In this document: positions 18,405 through 26,638 of the stretch, one piece after another
How the letters are laid out: every line of letters starts with the position of its first letter
Numbering within the stretch: position 1 is the stretch's first letter
DNA from: Coleofasciculus sp. FACHB-T130
Lineage (GTDB): Bacteria > Cyanobacteriota > Cyanobacteriia > Cyanobacteriales > FACHB-T130
DNA length: 64,000 bases
Direction of reading: 5' to 3'
Assembly (NCBI RefSeq): GCF_014695375.1
Contig: NZ_JACJOG010000002.1
Span: forward strand, 1-64,000
Program-made: the position numbers and the translations under genes
Notes under the pieces: model-generated
Told to the model about the DNA's origin: nothing
Seen by the model: only the letters and a program-made list of their open reading frames with translations
Database searches by the model: none

Positions 18405-19118
18405 CTAACTCAGTAAGGTGACTTTGCCAGTGTCCAAATCGTAATAACCACCTACAACTTTCAGTTTATTTTCCTGAATTAACTGAGAAATAACAGGAGA
18501 GGTTTTCAATCTTTCTACTTGAACCAAAACATTCGCTTTGCTAGCATTCTCTAGCCGATCGCCGGGTTTGCCTTTTGAATTTTCTACACCTGGTTTTATT
18601 GCCTCAATTAAGCTACCAATTTGACCGGGCACTTGGGCACCTTTAATGGTGGCATCTACCGCCCCACATCTTTTGTGCCCCATGACCATGATTACCTTGG
18701 TTCCTAATATTAAACCCCCAAATTCTAGGCTCCCGGTTTCCTCCGGAGTTGCGATATTTCCTGCCACGCGGCATACAAACAAATCTCCAAATCCCCGGTC
18801 AAAGATAATCTCAGAAGGAACCCGCGAATCCGCGCAACTGAGAATCGCCGCAAATGGCTTCTGAGTTTTCGCAACGGCGGTCAAACGTTGAAAATCTCGG
18901 TTGATATTTTTAGTTTTTCTGGTAATAAACCGTTGATTCCCCTCCATTAAACTTTGCAGCGCTTGATCGGGGGTCATGTCATTCTCTGCAACGGCTTGGT
19001 CGGGGAAAACCAACTTGGTTCCGAGTCCGGCAGTTACGACCCCTGCTCCTACTGCGCCTGCGCTAAATTTCAGCAAATTCCGTCTGGAGAATTGTCCTTT
19101 CTGCTTTTTTGAATTCAT
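18405..19118 (-). CDS. Tat-exported beta-class carbonic anhydrase
   Basis: 237 residues. The N-terminus has a twin-arginine signal, FSRRNLLKFSAGAVGAG (residues 10-26), so the mature protein should reach the thylakoid lumen or periplasm. The beta-carbonic anhydrase core keeps the zinc and catalytic residues: C95, D97 and R99 in SCADSRVP, then H148 and C151 in GHKRCGAV. It interconverts CO2 and bicarbonate. The gene lies between ndhF3 and ndhD3 on the same strand. An exported beta-CA (EcaB) is reported to work with the CupA/CupB complexes in Synechocystis 6803; this may be a functional equivalent, but orthology is not tested. A 13-bp inverted repeat (19166-19178, 19205-19217) lies just upstream. 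Confidence 0.93.
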   Translation of the reverse strand: MNSKKQKGQFSRRNLLKFSAGAVGAGVVTAGLGTKLVFPDQAVAENDMTPDQALQSLMEGNQRFITRKTKNINRDFQRLTAVAKTQKPFAAILSCADSRVPSEIIFDRGFGDLFVCRVAGNIATPEETGSLEFGGLILGTKVIMVMGHKRCGAVDATIKGAQVPGQIGSLIEAIKPGVENSKGKPGDRLENASKANVLVQVERLKTSPVISQLIQENKLKVVGGYYDLDTGKVTLLS

Positions 19119-19277
19119 TGGTTCGTAGCTTCCTTCCTAAGGGTTAAAGACTTGCTCTCTTTGTATTTTGTCATTAGTTATGTATCCTTTGCAATTTAAA
19201 AAGGACTAATGACAAAAAGTTCTCAACCAACCGGGTTTTCAGTTAGTTTGGTAGGGCAGCGATCGCCCACTCTCGAC

Positions 19278-21149
19278 CTATTGAGCGAGTGCTACAAAGA
19301 GTGGTGAAGCGGCATGAAAGAAGCGCCAATATAATAGCATTCCTAAGACAATTATTCCCATTACTATCGTCATCGCATAAGCTTGGGATTGTCCGGAAGT
19401 GCTGTATTTCAAACTTTGTCCGCCGAAAAGGGAAGCAACTCCGACAAAATTAACGAAGCCATCCACTAAGTAGCGGTCAAAGGCAGAGATGAAGCGGGAA
19501 ACTAAAGCAACGCTGAAAACAATACTCACGCGGTAAATTTTGGCGGTGTAAAAGTCATAAGCCAACAAATCTTGCAGGGGTTTCCAAGGAAGTTGGACGG
19601 GTTTTTTCCACATTTTATTCAGATAAATTATCCCGCCAAGGCTGCAACCAAAGATGCTAGACCAAATCAACAGCAGCGCCATATCTTTATTGAGAGTTGC
19701 CCAACTCGGCAGTAGCGACAAGCTTTGTAACACTAAGGGGAGGTGGAGGGTGAAGGCGGCCAAAACTATCATGGGGAAAGTTAAAGGCCAAAATGCTTCT
19801 GGCGATCGTACAGTCATTGGCTTGGGTTCTCCGCCAAAAATCAGCCCAAACACTCTCGTTAAACTGAAGGCTGTCAAACCATTGACCACCAGCAATAACC
19901 CGACTAGCCAAGGTTGAGTTGCCCACAAACCATCTGCCAATTTCAGCAATGCCCAGAAGCTGCCTAAAGGCGGAAAAGCGATTAACCCCAGCGTCCCAAC
20001 CAGAAAGGCTAACCCGGATATGGGACGGCGCGACCATAAACCGCCGAGTTGGGTTAAGTCTTGGGTGATGTTGTTCCAAATAATTCCACCAACACTCATT
20101 ACCAACAGCGCCATTGCGATCGCATGAGTCAAGATCAACAACAAAGCTGCATCATCTTGCTGAGTGCCTACGGCGATAAATACCAATCCCATGTAGGCGC
20201 TGACGGAATAGGATAAAGCGCGTTTGATATCAATTTGGGCGATCGCAATCAAGGAAGCGCCAACCGCCGTCACACCACCGATCGATATCAGCGCCAGCGA
20301 CACTATCGGAGAAAGCGCTAACACAGGTTGCAACTTAATCAACACCCAGGCACCTGTTGCCACGACGACCGAGTTCCGCAAAATCGTGCTGGGAAGCGGC
20401 CCTTCCATTGCCTCATCCAACCATAAATGCAACGGAAATTGAGCGCATTTACCCATCGGGCCAGCAATTAAACCTAAACCTAATAGCGCGGCTAGTGTAG
20501 GGTCTAAATCAGCGGTTTTTGCCCATTCTGCTAGATCGTTAAAATTCCAACTTCCTGCCAGGGGATACAAGGCAATGACTGGCATCAGCATGATTAAATC
20601 CCCAACCCGCTTGGTTAAGAAAGCATCCCGCGCCCCCGTCACCACTAGCGGCTGGCTAAACCAAAGCCCTACCAGCAAATAAGTCCCCAAGGTGAGGATT
20701 TCCAGGATTACGTAGCTAAAGAACAAGGAGTTGCACAAAGCTAAAGCACACATCCCTGCCTCAAAAAGCCCCAGCAAGGCATAAAAGCGTGCCCAGCCCC
20801 AGTCCATCTCCATGTAGCCGATCGCGTATATCTGGGCTAGCAGGTTTAACCCGGTTACTAAAGCGATCGCTGCAACGTTAATTACTGAGATTTCTAGGGG
20901 GAAATTTAAATCCAAACCCGCTGCCGACAGCCATGTAAACGTTATTTCTTGAGACGGCTGGTTCCAAATCGCTTGCAGAGTCACTAAGCTATGAACGAAT
21001 GCCAAAAAGGTCATCAGCAAGTTAATGTAACCAGCGGGGCGCGGCCCTGTGCGGCGGATGACACCGGGCGACCATAATAGCCCGGAAATAGCACCAATTA
21101 AGGCATAGCAAGGGACTAACCAAATAGTATCGATGAGAGCCTGAACCAC
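19278..21149 (-). CDS. ndhF3: NDH-1 subunit NdhF3 (CO2-uptake type)
   Basis: A 623-residue NuoL/NdhF family membrane subunit with about 16 helices, probably ending in the lateral helix region typical of this subunit. Features include LFFSYVILEILTLGTYLLVG, KCAQFPLHLWLDEAMEGPLP, and KRALSYSVSAYMGLVFIAVG. It forms the distal end of the NDH-1MS membrane arm, where CupA docks. It is first in the minus-strand order ndhF3, carbonic anhydrase, ndhD3, cupA. The 625-bp upstream region holds two related palindromes and a long hairpin. In model strains this operon is induced by low CO2 through the LysR-type repressor NdhR/CcmR. The F3 name rests on context. Confidence 0.92.
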   Translation of the reverse strand: MVQALIDTIWLVPCYALIGAISGLLWSPGVIRRTGPRPAGYINLLMTFLAFVHSLVTLQAIWNQPSQEITFTWLSAAGLDLNFPLEISVINVAAIALVTGLNLLAQIYAIGYMEMDWGWARFYALLGLFEAGMCALALCNSLFFSYVILEILTLGTYLLVGLWFSQPLVVTGARDAFLTKRVGDLIMLMPVIALYPLAGSWNFNDLAEWAKTADLDPTLAALLGLGLIAGPMGKCAQFPLHLWLDEAMEGPLPSTILRNSVVVATGAWVLIKLQPVLALSPIVSLALISIGGVTAVGASLIAIAQIDIKRALSYSVSAYMGLVFIAVGTQQDDAALLLILTHAIAMALLVMSVGGIIWNNITQDLTQLGGLWSRRPISGLAFLVGTLGLIAFPPLGSFWALLKLADGLWATQPWLVGLLLVVNGLTAFSLTRVFGLIFGGEPKPMTVRSPEAFWPLTFPMIVLAAFTLHLPLVLQSLSLLPSWATLNKDMALLLIWSSIFGCSLGGIIYLNKMWKKPVQLPWKPLQDLLAYDFYTAKIYRVSIVFSVALVSRFISAFDRYLVDGFVNFVGVASLFGGQSLKYSTSGQSQAYAMTIVMGIIVLGMLLYWRFFHAASPLFVALAQ

Positions 21150-21387
21150 TGAATTCCCTCCAAACTTGCAGCAAAGCTAGGGTTGCTTTCAGCCAACCCG
21201 TAATTTCCCTAACCAACCTATGCAGTAAGGCGAATGCCGAATTAATAATTTCTTAAGCGTTCTGCTTATCTTAATGGTTCAAGTAACCAAAAGGGAATAA
21301 TTGATTTAAAGAATTAAGCGATAAATCATCTAAAAAAAACTTATATAACTCTTTGCTATCATAGGTTTTTATGCCTAGAGCAGTTGT

Positions 21388-21529
21388 CATCAAGAATTTA
21401 TATGGTACTGATAGATAAATGTCTATAGGTAAAAATATTTTTTAACAAATAAGTTTTTTGATTTTTAAGTGTATTTTAGAAATTACCATCAAGGCTTTAT
21501 ATGGCATCTATAGATAAACATCTATAAGC
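21388..21529. promoter_or_regulatory. Two 42-bp direct repeats with embedded palindromes upstream of ndhF3
   Basis: A 42-bp unit starting CATCAAG occurs at 21388 and again at 21487, offset 99 bp, with about 33 of 42 positions identical. Each ends in a dyad. The second is perfect, TATAGAT-AAAC-ATCTATA (21509-21526); the first is a degraded version with the same core ATAGAT...TCTATA. Paired dyads in the ndhF3/dehydratase divergent region fit regulator sites, possibly of LysR type. No binding protein can be named from sequence alone, and they may instead be dispersed repeats. Confidence 0.4.
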
Positions 21530-21566
21530 AATTCTACTTAGGCTACTATAACAGTTCTATTTGAGT

Positions 21567-21616
21567 TGAAGGCAAGATATCCAATTTCGAGAGAGAAATT
21601 GGATATCTTGCCTTCA
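21567..21616. repeat. Perfect 22-bp inverted repeat with 6-nt loop
   Basis: Two 22-nt arms (21567-21588 and 21595-21616) are exact reverse complements around the loop GAGAGA. The left arm begins TGAAGGCAAGATATCC. There is no T tract on either side, so it is not a typical intrinsic terminator. It separates the ndhF3 promoter region from the dehydratase gene. Confidence 0.85.
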
Positions 21617-21774
21617 CGAATCAAAGAGAACGCTCCAGAGACACAAGGGAGAGAGTTTTACAATCCATTTAGGATTGGTATCGGTGGGATGCAAGGATGT
21701 TGGATGATGCAAAGTGTTTAGCGAATCCAATGAAGACTATCCTGAAGCATCTTTACAGGCGATAGGATTTTGTT

Positions 21775-22761
21775 ATGGCAGAACACAACCCGTCTGCGAT
21801 TCATTTCAGTGCCCTACCTGTTACGAGCGCCGATGTGGAAGCTGCGGCGGTGCGGTTGGCTGGAATTGCCCGTTGCACGCCGGTTTTGACCTCCAGAACG
21901 GTCAACGAGCGCACCAATGCTCAAGTATTCTTGAAGTGCGAAAACTTTCAACGCACGGGTTCGTTTAAGTTTCGGGGTGCTTACAATGCACTGGCACAGC
22001 TATCTGAAGAACAAGCATCACGCGGGGTTCTGACGTATTCATCAGGGAATCATGCTCAAGCGATCGCACTCTCCGGACAATTGCTGGGCATCCACACCAC
22101 GATTATCATGCCGGATGATGCCCCAGGCGTGAAGCAAGCGGCAACTCGTGGTTATGGTGCTGAGGTGATTTTGTACAATCGTCAGGAAACCACGCGGGAA
22201 GCTTTGGCGCAAAGTCTGGTAGATCGGCGCGGTTTAACTTTAATTCCCCCTTACGATCATCCTCATGTCATCGCCGGACAAGGTACATCTGCTTTAGAAC
22301 TCTTTCAAGAAGTCGGTTCCCTCAATTTACTTCTCGTTTGCTGCGGAGGCGGTGGTTTACTATCAGGATGCGCCCTCGCTGCCAAAACCCTTTCACCGAA
22401 TTGCCGAGTGATTGGGGTAGAACCAGAACGCGCCGACGATGCGACACGCTCTTTTCACAGTAAAACGCTGCATACTACGAACAATCCTGACACGATTGCT
22501 GATGGGGCACGCACTCCTTGCCTGGGAAACATCACCTTCCCACTCGTATTGCACTACGTCGATGATATGGTGACGGTATCGGAAGAAGCCATCCGCACCA
22601 CGATGTTTTTCTTGTGGGAACGTCTGAAAATCGTAGTGGAACCGACGGGTGCCTTAGCCGCCGCCGCTTTGCTGTCGGAAGTGGTGAAAGAACCGGGTGC
22701 CCGAATTGGGGTGATGATCACCGGGGGAAATGTAGATATTCGGCAAATCTGTAAATTGTGA
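21775..22761 (+). CDS. PLP-dependent threonine/serine dehydratase
   Basis: A 328-residue fold-type II PLP enzyme. The cofactor lysine is in the motif GSFKFRGAYNAL near residue 64, the phosphate-binding loop is CCGGGGLLSG near 185, and SSGNHAQAIALSG matches the substrate loop. The C-terminal ACT-like regulatory domain of biosynthetic IlvA (about 500 residues) is absent. It is therefore of the short catabolic or serine-racemase-like type, which deaminates threonine or serine to 2-oxo acids. The start at 21775 is chosen because the sequence from MAEHNPSA aligns with the family N-terminus. It is divergent from ndhF3 and has no functional link evident. Confidence 0.9.
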   Translation: MAEHNPSAIHFSALPVTSADVEAAAVRLAGIARCTPVLTSRTVNERTNAQVFLKCENFQRTGSFKFRGAYNALAQLSEEQASRGVLTYSSGNHAQAIALSGQLLGIHTTIIMPDDAPGVKQAATRGYGAEVILYNRQETTREALAQSLVDRRGLTLIPPYDHPHVIAGQGTSALELFQEVGSLNLLLVCCGGGGLLSGCALAAKTLSPNCRVIGVEPERADDATRSFHSKTLHTTNNPDTIADGARTPCLGNITFPLVLHYVDDMVTVSEEAIRTTMFFLWERLKIVVEPTGALAAAALLSEVVKEPGARIGVMITGGNVDIRQICKL

Positions 22762-22831
22762 ATGCGATCGCTTAACCTGGTACAACTCTAAATTGGCTAT
22801 CATCGCATGAGAACGATTTTCAGGCACAATT

Positions 22832-23377
22832 ATGAGTGGATCTGCGTTTACAGTTCCAGAAAAAGTAAGCTTTGAGAGTGCGATCGCGCTGACTCAATCT
22901 TTGCTTTCCCAGATGCAAGCGGGGGAATTATCCGAAGCAGAAATAGAAACAGCCATTGCAGAATTAGTGAAAACTGAAAATGGTGCAAGAGGCTTTTTCG
23001 TCACCTACCTGACATCAGAGGGGACAATCGCAGATAATCCCTCTGCTGCTGTTATACGGGCATTGCAGTCAAATCCAGACACCGTTGCAGAATTATTAGT
23101 CAAAAATGTAGCCATGTCTGCGGTGATGGCAGTTGCCCATCATCGCAATGGTAACGAAGAGATGGCGCAATCATCCCAAAGAGTGCGATCGCGTACCACT
23201 CGAATTATCGAACAGGTGGAACTTCCTTCTGTCTACGAAGTGTCTCAAAAGTTATTGGAAAGTGCCGTTACTGGCGAAGGTAGCTACAAAGCATTTTTAG
23301 AACGCCGCGGTTACGATTCCGAACAACGACAGGTGCTCTCTGAAGCATTAGAACAACTTATCAAGCGTAATGGTTAA
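22832..23377 (+). CDS. Conserved-looking hypothetical protein, all-alpha
   Basis: This 181-residue protein is not recognised as any named family. It is predicted to be largely helical and soluble: an acidic N-terminal half (AGELSEAEIETAIAELVKTE), a central segment around GFFVTYLTSEGTIADNPSAA, and a basic helix RSRTTRIIEQVELPSVYEVS. It has no signal peptide, cysteines or membrane helix. It lies 70 bp after the dehydratase on the same strand and could be cotranscribed. Codon use and HIP1 content match its neighbours, so it is likely a resident cyanobacterial gene. Confidence 0.75.
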   Translation: MSGSAFTVPEKVSFESAIALTQSLLSQMQAGELSEAEIETAIAELVKTENGARGFFVTYLTSEGTIADNPSAAVIRALQSNPDTVAELLVKNVAMSAVMAVAHHRNGNEEMAQSSQRVRSRTTRIIEQVELPSVYEVSQKLLESAVTGEGSYKAFLERRGYDSEQRQVLSEALEQLIKRNG

Positions 23378-23414
23378 TCGTCAGTAGTCCTGAATCCTTG
23401 GTTTGTTGCTAGTG

Positions 23415-23449
23415 ACCAATTACCAATTACCAATTACCAATTACCAATT
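23415..23449 (+). repeat. Heptamer tandem repeat, five copies of ACCAATT
   Basis: Five perfect head-to-tail copies of ACCAATT. Such short tandem heptamers are a known feature of filamentous cyanobacterial genomes. They stay open in the frame ahead of the next gene and would add a spurious TNYQLP-type N-terminus, so the repeat argues for the start at 23460. Confidence 0.9.
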
Positions 23450-23459
23450 ACCAACAACT

Positions 23460-25478
23460 ATGGTAAATTCCCCTACTCAGTTTTCTGATATTCAAACTCA
23501 TTGGGCACGCTTATTCATTCAAGCTTTAGCCCAGCGTCGCATTATTAACGGATTTCCAGATGGGACTTTTCGCCCAAATCAATCCATCACCCGCACTGAA
23601 TTTGCAGCCCTAATTGCCACAGCATTTTCCAGACCTGTAAAACGACAGTATGTCCCCTTTATTGATGTTCCTTCTACTTTCTGGGCGGCGAGTGCGATTA
23701 AAAAAGCTTACGAAACACTATTTATTAGTGGTTTTCCCGATAACAGCTTCCGTCCAGCAGAGAGGATTACCCGAACGCAAGTTTTGGTTTCTCTAGTCAG
23801 CGGCTTGCAAATTGCTGCAAACGTAAAATCTGATTTAAAAACGGCACTTCCACAGATATATCAAGATGTCGCTGGAATTCCTAGCTATGCCACCGACGAC
23901 ATCGCAGTCGCGACGAAAGCAGGGCTGGTAGCGAACTACCCGAATGTAAAATTATTCAATCCCAATCTGGCAGCGACTCGTGGCGATGTTGCGGCTTTTA
24001 TTTATCAAGCTTTAGTGTATCTCGACGAAGCTTCTCGGATTGAATCTCCCTACCTCGTAGTGCCTCCAAAAACCATTCCACCTAGTCAGATTCCAACCGT
24101 CAAAGTCAGCCATCAACGGGAGTTTCGGGGTGCGTGGGTGACAACGGTGTGGAACAGTGATTGGCCTTCCAAACCGGGACTAACGGCTGCACAACAGCAA
24201 GCCGAACTTATCGGTATCCTTGACCGGATGCAAGCGATGAAAATGAATGCGCTGGTCTTGCAGGTACGACCGGAAGGGGATGCTTTTTATGCTTCGCAAT
24301 TAGAACCTTGGAGTTATTGGCTGACTGGAAGCCAGGGAAAAGCACCAGAGCCATTTTACGATCCGCTGGAGTATGCGATCGCTCAATGCCACAAGCGCAA
24401 TATTGAACTTCATGCTTGGTTCAACCCTTACCGCGCCAGAGTCTCTATCAACAATTCCCCGCCAGCCCGTCCTCACATCGCCGTCACTAACCCCGAAGCA
24501 GTTTATGTATGGGGTAATCAGATGTGGATGGACCCCGGATTGAAAGTGGTTCAGGACAGGGCATACAATGTCATTCTCGATGTGGTGCGTCGCTATGACG
24601 TAGATGGCATTCATTTGGATGACTATTTCTATCCCTATCCCATCGAAGGCAAATCTTTTCCCGACAATAAAACCTACGCCGCTTATACGGCGGCTGGCGG
24701 GAAACTTTCTTTAGGTGAGTGGCGGCGGGACAATGTAAATCAAATGGTTCAGCGCCTATCGCGGGGAATTCAGGCAACCAAGCCACACGTCAAGTTTGGC
24801 ATTAGTCCTTTTGGCATTTATCGTCCCGGACAACCATCTCAAATTCGGGGACTAGATGCCTACAGCGTACTTTATGCCGATTCCAAAAAATGGCTAGAGC
24901 AAGGCTGGGTTGATTATCTCGCCCCGCAACTCTACTGGCGCATCGACCAAACTGCACAAAGTTACCCCGTGTTGCTGAAGTGGTGGACGGAGAATAACCC
25001 CAAAGATCGACATATTTACGCCGGTAATAATCTGGGGCAGTTGGATGGCAAGGCTTGGACTCTTACGGAGATAGAAAAGCAAGTTGACATTACTCGCAAC
25101 TTGAGCGGGAATTTGTCTTTAGGGAATATCTTCTTCAGTATGGAAGCCTTCGTTGAAAATCGTCAGGGCATCTATGAAAAATTCAAAACCTCGACTTATA
25201 CTAAACCCGCACTAGCACCCCCGATGCCCTGGCGAGATACGACACCACCCCCGCCCCCAACAGCACTGGGGTTGAGAAATGGCAAGCTGACATGGAATCT
25301 TGCTAGCACTCCCGATATTCGTTCTTGGACGCTTTATAAGCAAACTGGTACAACTTGGACGCTGCAAAGAATCCTTTCAAGAGAGGCCACGTTTGCCACA
25401 GTTGAGCCGGGAACTTATGCTGTGTGCGCGGTAGATAAGATGGCAAATGAAAGTGGGGGAGTCGTCGTCACCGTCTAA
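23460..25478 (+). CDS. SLH-domain GHL10-type glycosyl hydrolase-like protein
   Basis: 672 residues from the chosen ATG. The N-terminal 190 residues hold three S-layer homology repeats (FSDIQTHWARLFIQALAQR and INGFPDGTFRPNQSITRTEF are in the first). Residues about 215-560 form a GHL10/DUF187-type TIM barrel with FRGAWVTTVWNSDWPSKPGL, RYDVDGIHLDDYFYPYP and KFGISPFGIYRPGQP; the acidic DGIHLDDYF segment is the presumed active site. A C-terminal beta-sandwich resembling fibronectin III ends the protein. It probably acts on cell-envelope polysaccharide, anchored by SLH domains. No clear signal peptide is visible, which is odd for an SLH protein. The upstream ATG at 23403 lies before tandem repeats and is rejected. 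Confidence 0.9.
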   Translation: MVNSPTQFSDIQTHWARLFIQALAQRRIINGFPDGTFRPNQSITRTEFAALIATAFSRPVKRQYVPFIDVPSTFWAASAIKKAYETLFISGFPDNSFRPAERITRTQVLVSLVSGLQIAANVKSDLKTALPQIYQDVAGIPSYATDDIAVATKAGLVANYPNVKLFNPNLAATRGDVAAFIYQALVYLDEASRIESPYLVVPPKTIPPSQIPTVKVSHQREFRGAWVTTVWNSDWPSKPGLTAAQQQAELIGILDRMQAMKMNALVLQVRPEGDAFYASQLEPWSYWLTGSQGKAPEPFYDPLEYAIAQCHKRNIELHAWFNPYRARVSINNSPPARPHIAVTNPEAVYVWGNQMWMDPGLKVVQDRAYNVILDVVRRYDVDGIHLDDYFYPYPIEGKSFPDNKTYAAYTAAGGKLSLGEWRRDNVNQMVQRLSRGIQATKPHVKFGISPFGIYRPGQPSQIRGLDAYSVLYADSKKWLEQGWVDYLAPQLYWRIDQTAQSYPVLLKWWTENNPKDRHIYAGNNLGQLDGKAWTLTEIEKQVDITRNLSGNLSLGNIFFSMEAFVENRQGIYEKFKTSTYTKPALAPPMPWRDTTPPPPPTALGLRNGKLTWNLASTPDIRSWTLYKQTGTTWTLQRILSREATFATVEPGTYAVCAVDKMANESGGVVVTV

Positions 25479-25517
25479 CTTGTCATCGTCTAGGTATCCG
25501 TGGAAAGCACTTTTTTG

Positions 25518-25583
25518 AACCATAAAGACACTAAGGGAAATAACAGGGAAGTAACTTTGTGTTTCCTTAGTGCCTTTGTGGTT
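25518..25583. repeat. Imperfect inverted repeat between convergent genes
   Basis: AACCATAAAGACACTAAGG and its near-complement CCTTAGTGCCTTTGTGGTT face each other across about 28 bases. The motif resembles dispersed AAC/CACAAAGRCAC repeats common in cyanobacteria. Its position suggests a role in ending both converging transcripts. Confidence 0.6.
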
Positions 25584-25634
25584 AATCCGGCATGTTTTAA
25601 ACCACCCAATTCAATAAGTTTGTGTTTCCAGTCC

Positions 25635-25895
25635 TTATAAGTCTAAAGACTCGGTTTTAGAGTTCAGGCGCTTGGAGATTTGGCTAATTATCCCACTCAA
25701 AATTGCCCCTCCCATGAGAACTCCAAGCGCTGGGGTAAACAAGGGTTGCCAGAGTTTGTACCACAAATCGAGACCGAGGGGAATGCCGACCGAGTGACCG
25801 ACAACAGCGATCGCTAGCCACCCAAAACTGAGCAAAACTAGGAACACATCTGCGACTAAAATCAGATTGAGCCAATTGAGGAGTTTATCTTTCAT
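25635..25895 (-). CDS. Small two-helix membrane protein
   Basis: 86 residues with two hydrophobic segments, ILVADVFLVLLSFGWLAIAV (about 12-31) and TPALGVLMGGAILSGIISQI (about 54-73), and a charged C-terminus. Family not recognised. Its start overlaps the 3' end of the upstream SRPBCC gene by 11 bp on the same strand, so the two are probably translationally coupled. Confidence 0.75.
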   Translation of the reverse strand: MKDKLLNWLNLILVADVFLVLLSFGWLAIAVVGHSVGIPLGLDLWYKLWQPLFTPALGVLMGGAILSGIISQISKRLNSKTESLDL

Positions 25896-26361
25896 CAGAA
25901 TTCTTCAAATTTCTCCGAAAATTTTCATTTAACAACGTTTGTTTGAGGTTGTTCATCCGCATCTGAAACATTGTCTCTAAACCCCAGCGGATCGCGGTAC
26001 TGTCCAGAAACGGGTTCAGTTCAAAATTAATGACATCAACTAGGCGTGTCTCTGTGTCAGAAATGGGAATGAACTGATGGATATGTTCCCAGAATTGGAA
26101 TGGGCCGCGCAATTGTTTATCAATAAATCTTCTCGGAGGTTCCCAGCGAGTAATTTGCACTTGCCAGTCGATTCCTATCTGCTCGAAAAGTTCTACCCGG
26201 ATTGTAAAGCGCGTCCCTAAACCACAAATAATGTTTGAATCCAATACCCTGACGACTGGAAACGGTGGAGAGATGCGTTCTAGCAGATGTACATCCTCGT
26301 GAGCTTCCCAGACGGTTTCTATGGGGAGGAAGACGGTTTCGCTAACCTCAAAGTGTTCCAA
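25885..26361 (-). CDS. SRPBCC/START-like protein
   Basis: 158 residues with the helix-grip pattern: VSETVFLPIETVWEAHEDVH at the N-terminus, an edge strand region with FTIRVELFEQIGIDWQVQIT, then FQFWEHIHQFIPISDTETRL and a long C-terminal helix with LETMFQMRMNNLKQTL. The family binds hydrophobic ligands in a central cavity (cyclase/dehydrase and polyketide-cyclase-like proteins). The ligand here is unknown. It overlaps the downstream membrane-protein gene, suggesting a two-gene unit. Confidence 0.85.
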   Translation of the reverse strand: MEHFEVSETVFLPIETVWEAHEDVHLLERISPPFPVVRVLDSNIICGLGTRFTIRVELFEQIGIDWQVQITRWEPPRRFIDKQLRGPFQFWEHIHQFIPISDTETRLVDVINFELNPFLDSTAIRWGLETMFQMRMNNLKQTLLNENFRRNLKNSDER

Positions 26362-26562
26362 TTCTCTTCACCACCCAAGTCATTTGCTCGTTGGTAAATT
26401 TTTTTTCGCAATTGACGCTTCGGAATCTGCTTGCTTTGAAATTTTATCAATTACAAGACGTTTTTGATGATTTTTACTAGAAAATTAAAATTAAAGAGAT
26501 TTTTTTAAGAGTTTATATTACTCTGGGAATTTCTTAAGTTGAATATCAAATCGCTTCCTATA

Positions 26563-26623
26563 TAGCCTGAGTGCGGATTGTGGAATCGCACTCAGGCTAA
26601 CAGATGAAGCCTACAGGCTTCAT
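26563..26623 (-). terminator. Two tandem hairpins after the ferritin-like gene
   Basis: The first, TAGCCTGAGTGC...GCACTCAGGCTA (26563-26599), can be extended by GATT/AATC around a bulged G to a GTGG loop. The second, ATGAAGCC-TACA-GGCTTCAT (26604-26623), is perfect. Both lie downstream of the minus-strand ferritin-like gene. Neither has a clear T tract, so they may protect the 3' end rather than terminate. Confidence 0.5.
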
Positions 26624-26638
26624 GAGGCTACCGTTGAA

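Noticed and set aside
23415-23449. Possible CRISPR-like repeat
   Set aside because: Units are 7 bp with no spacers, so it is a simple tandem heptamer.
23403-23459. N-terminal extension MLLVTNYQLPITNYQLP of the SLH protein
   Set aside because: It is translation of the ACCAATT tandem repeat. The true start is taken as 23460.
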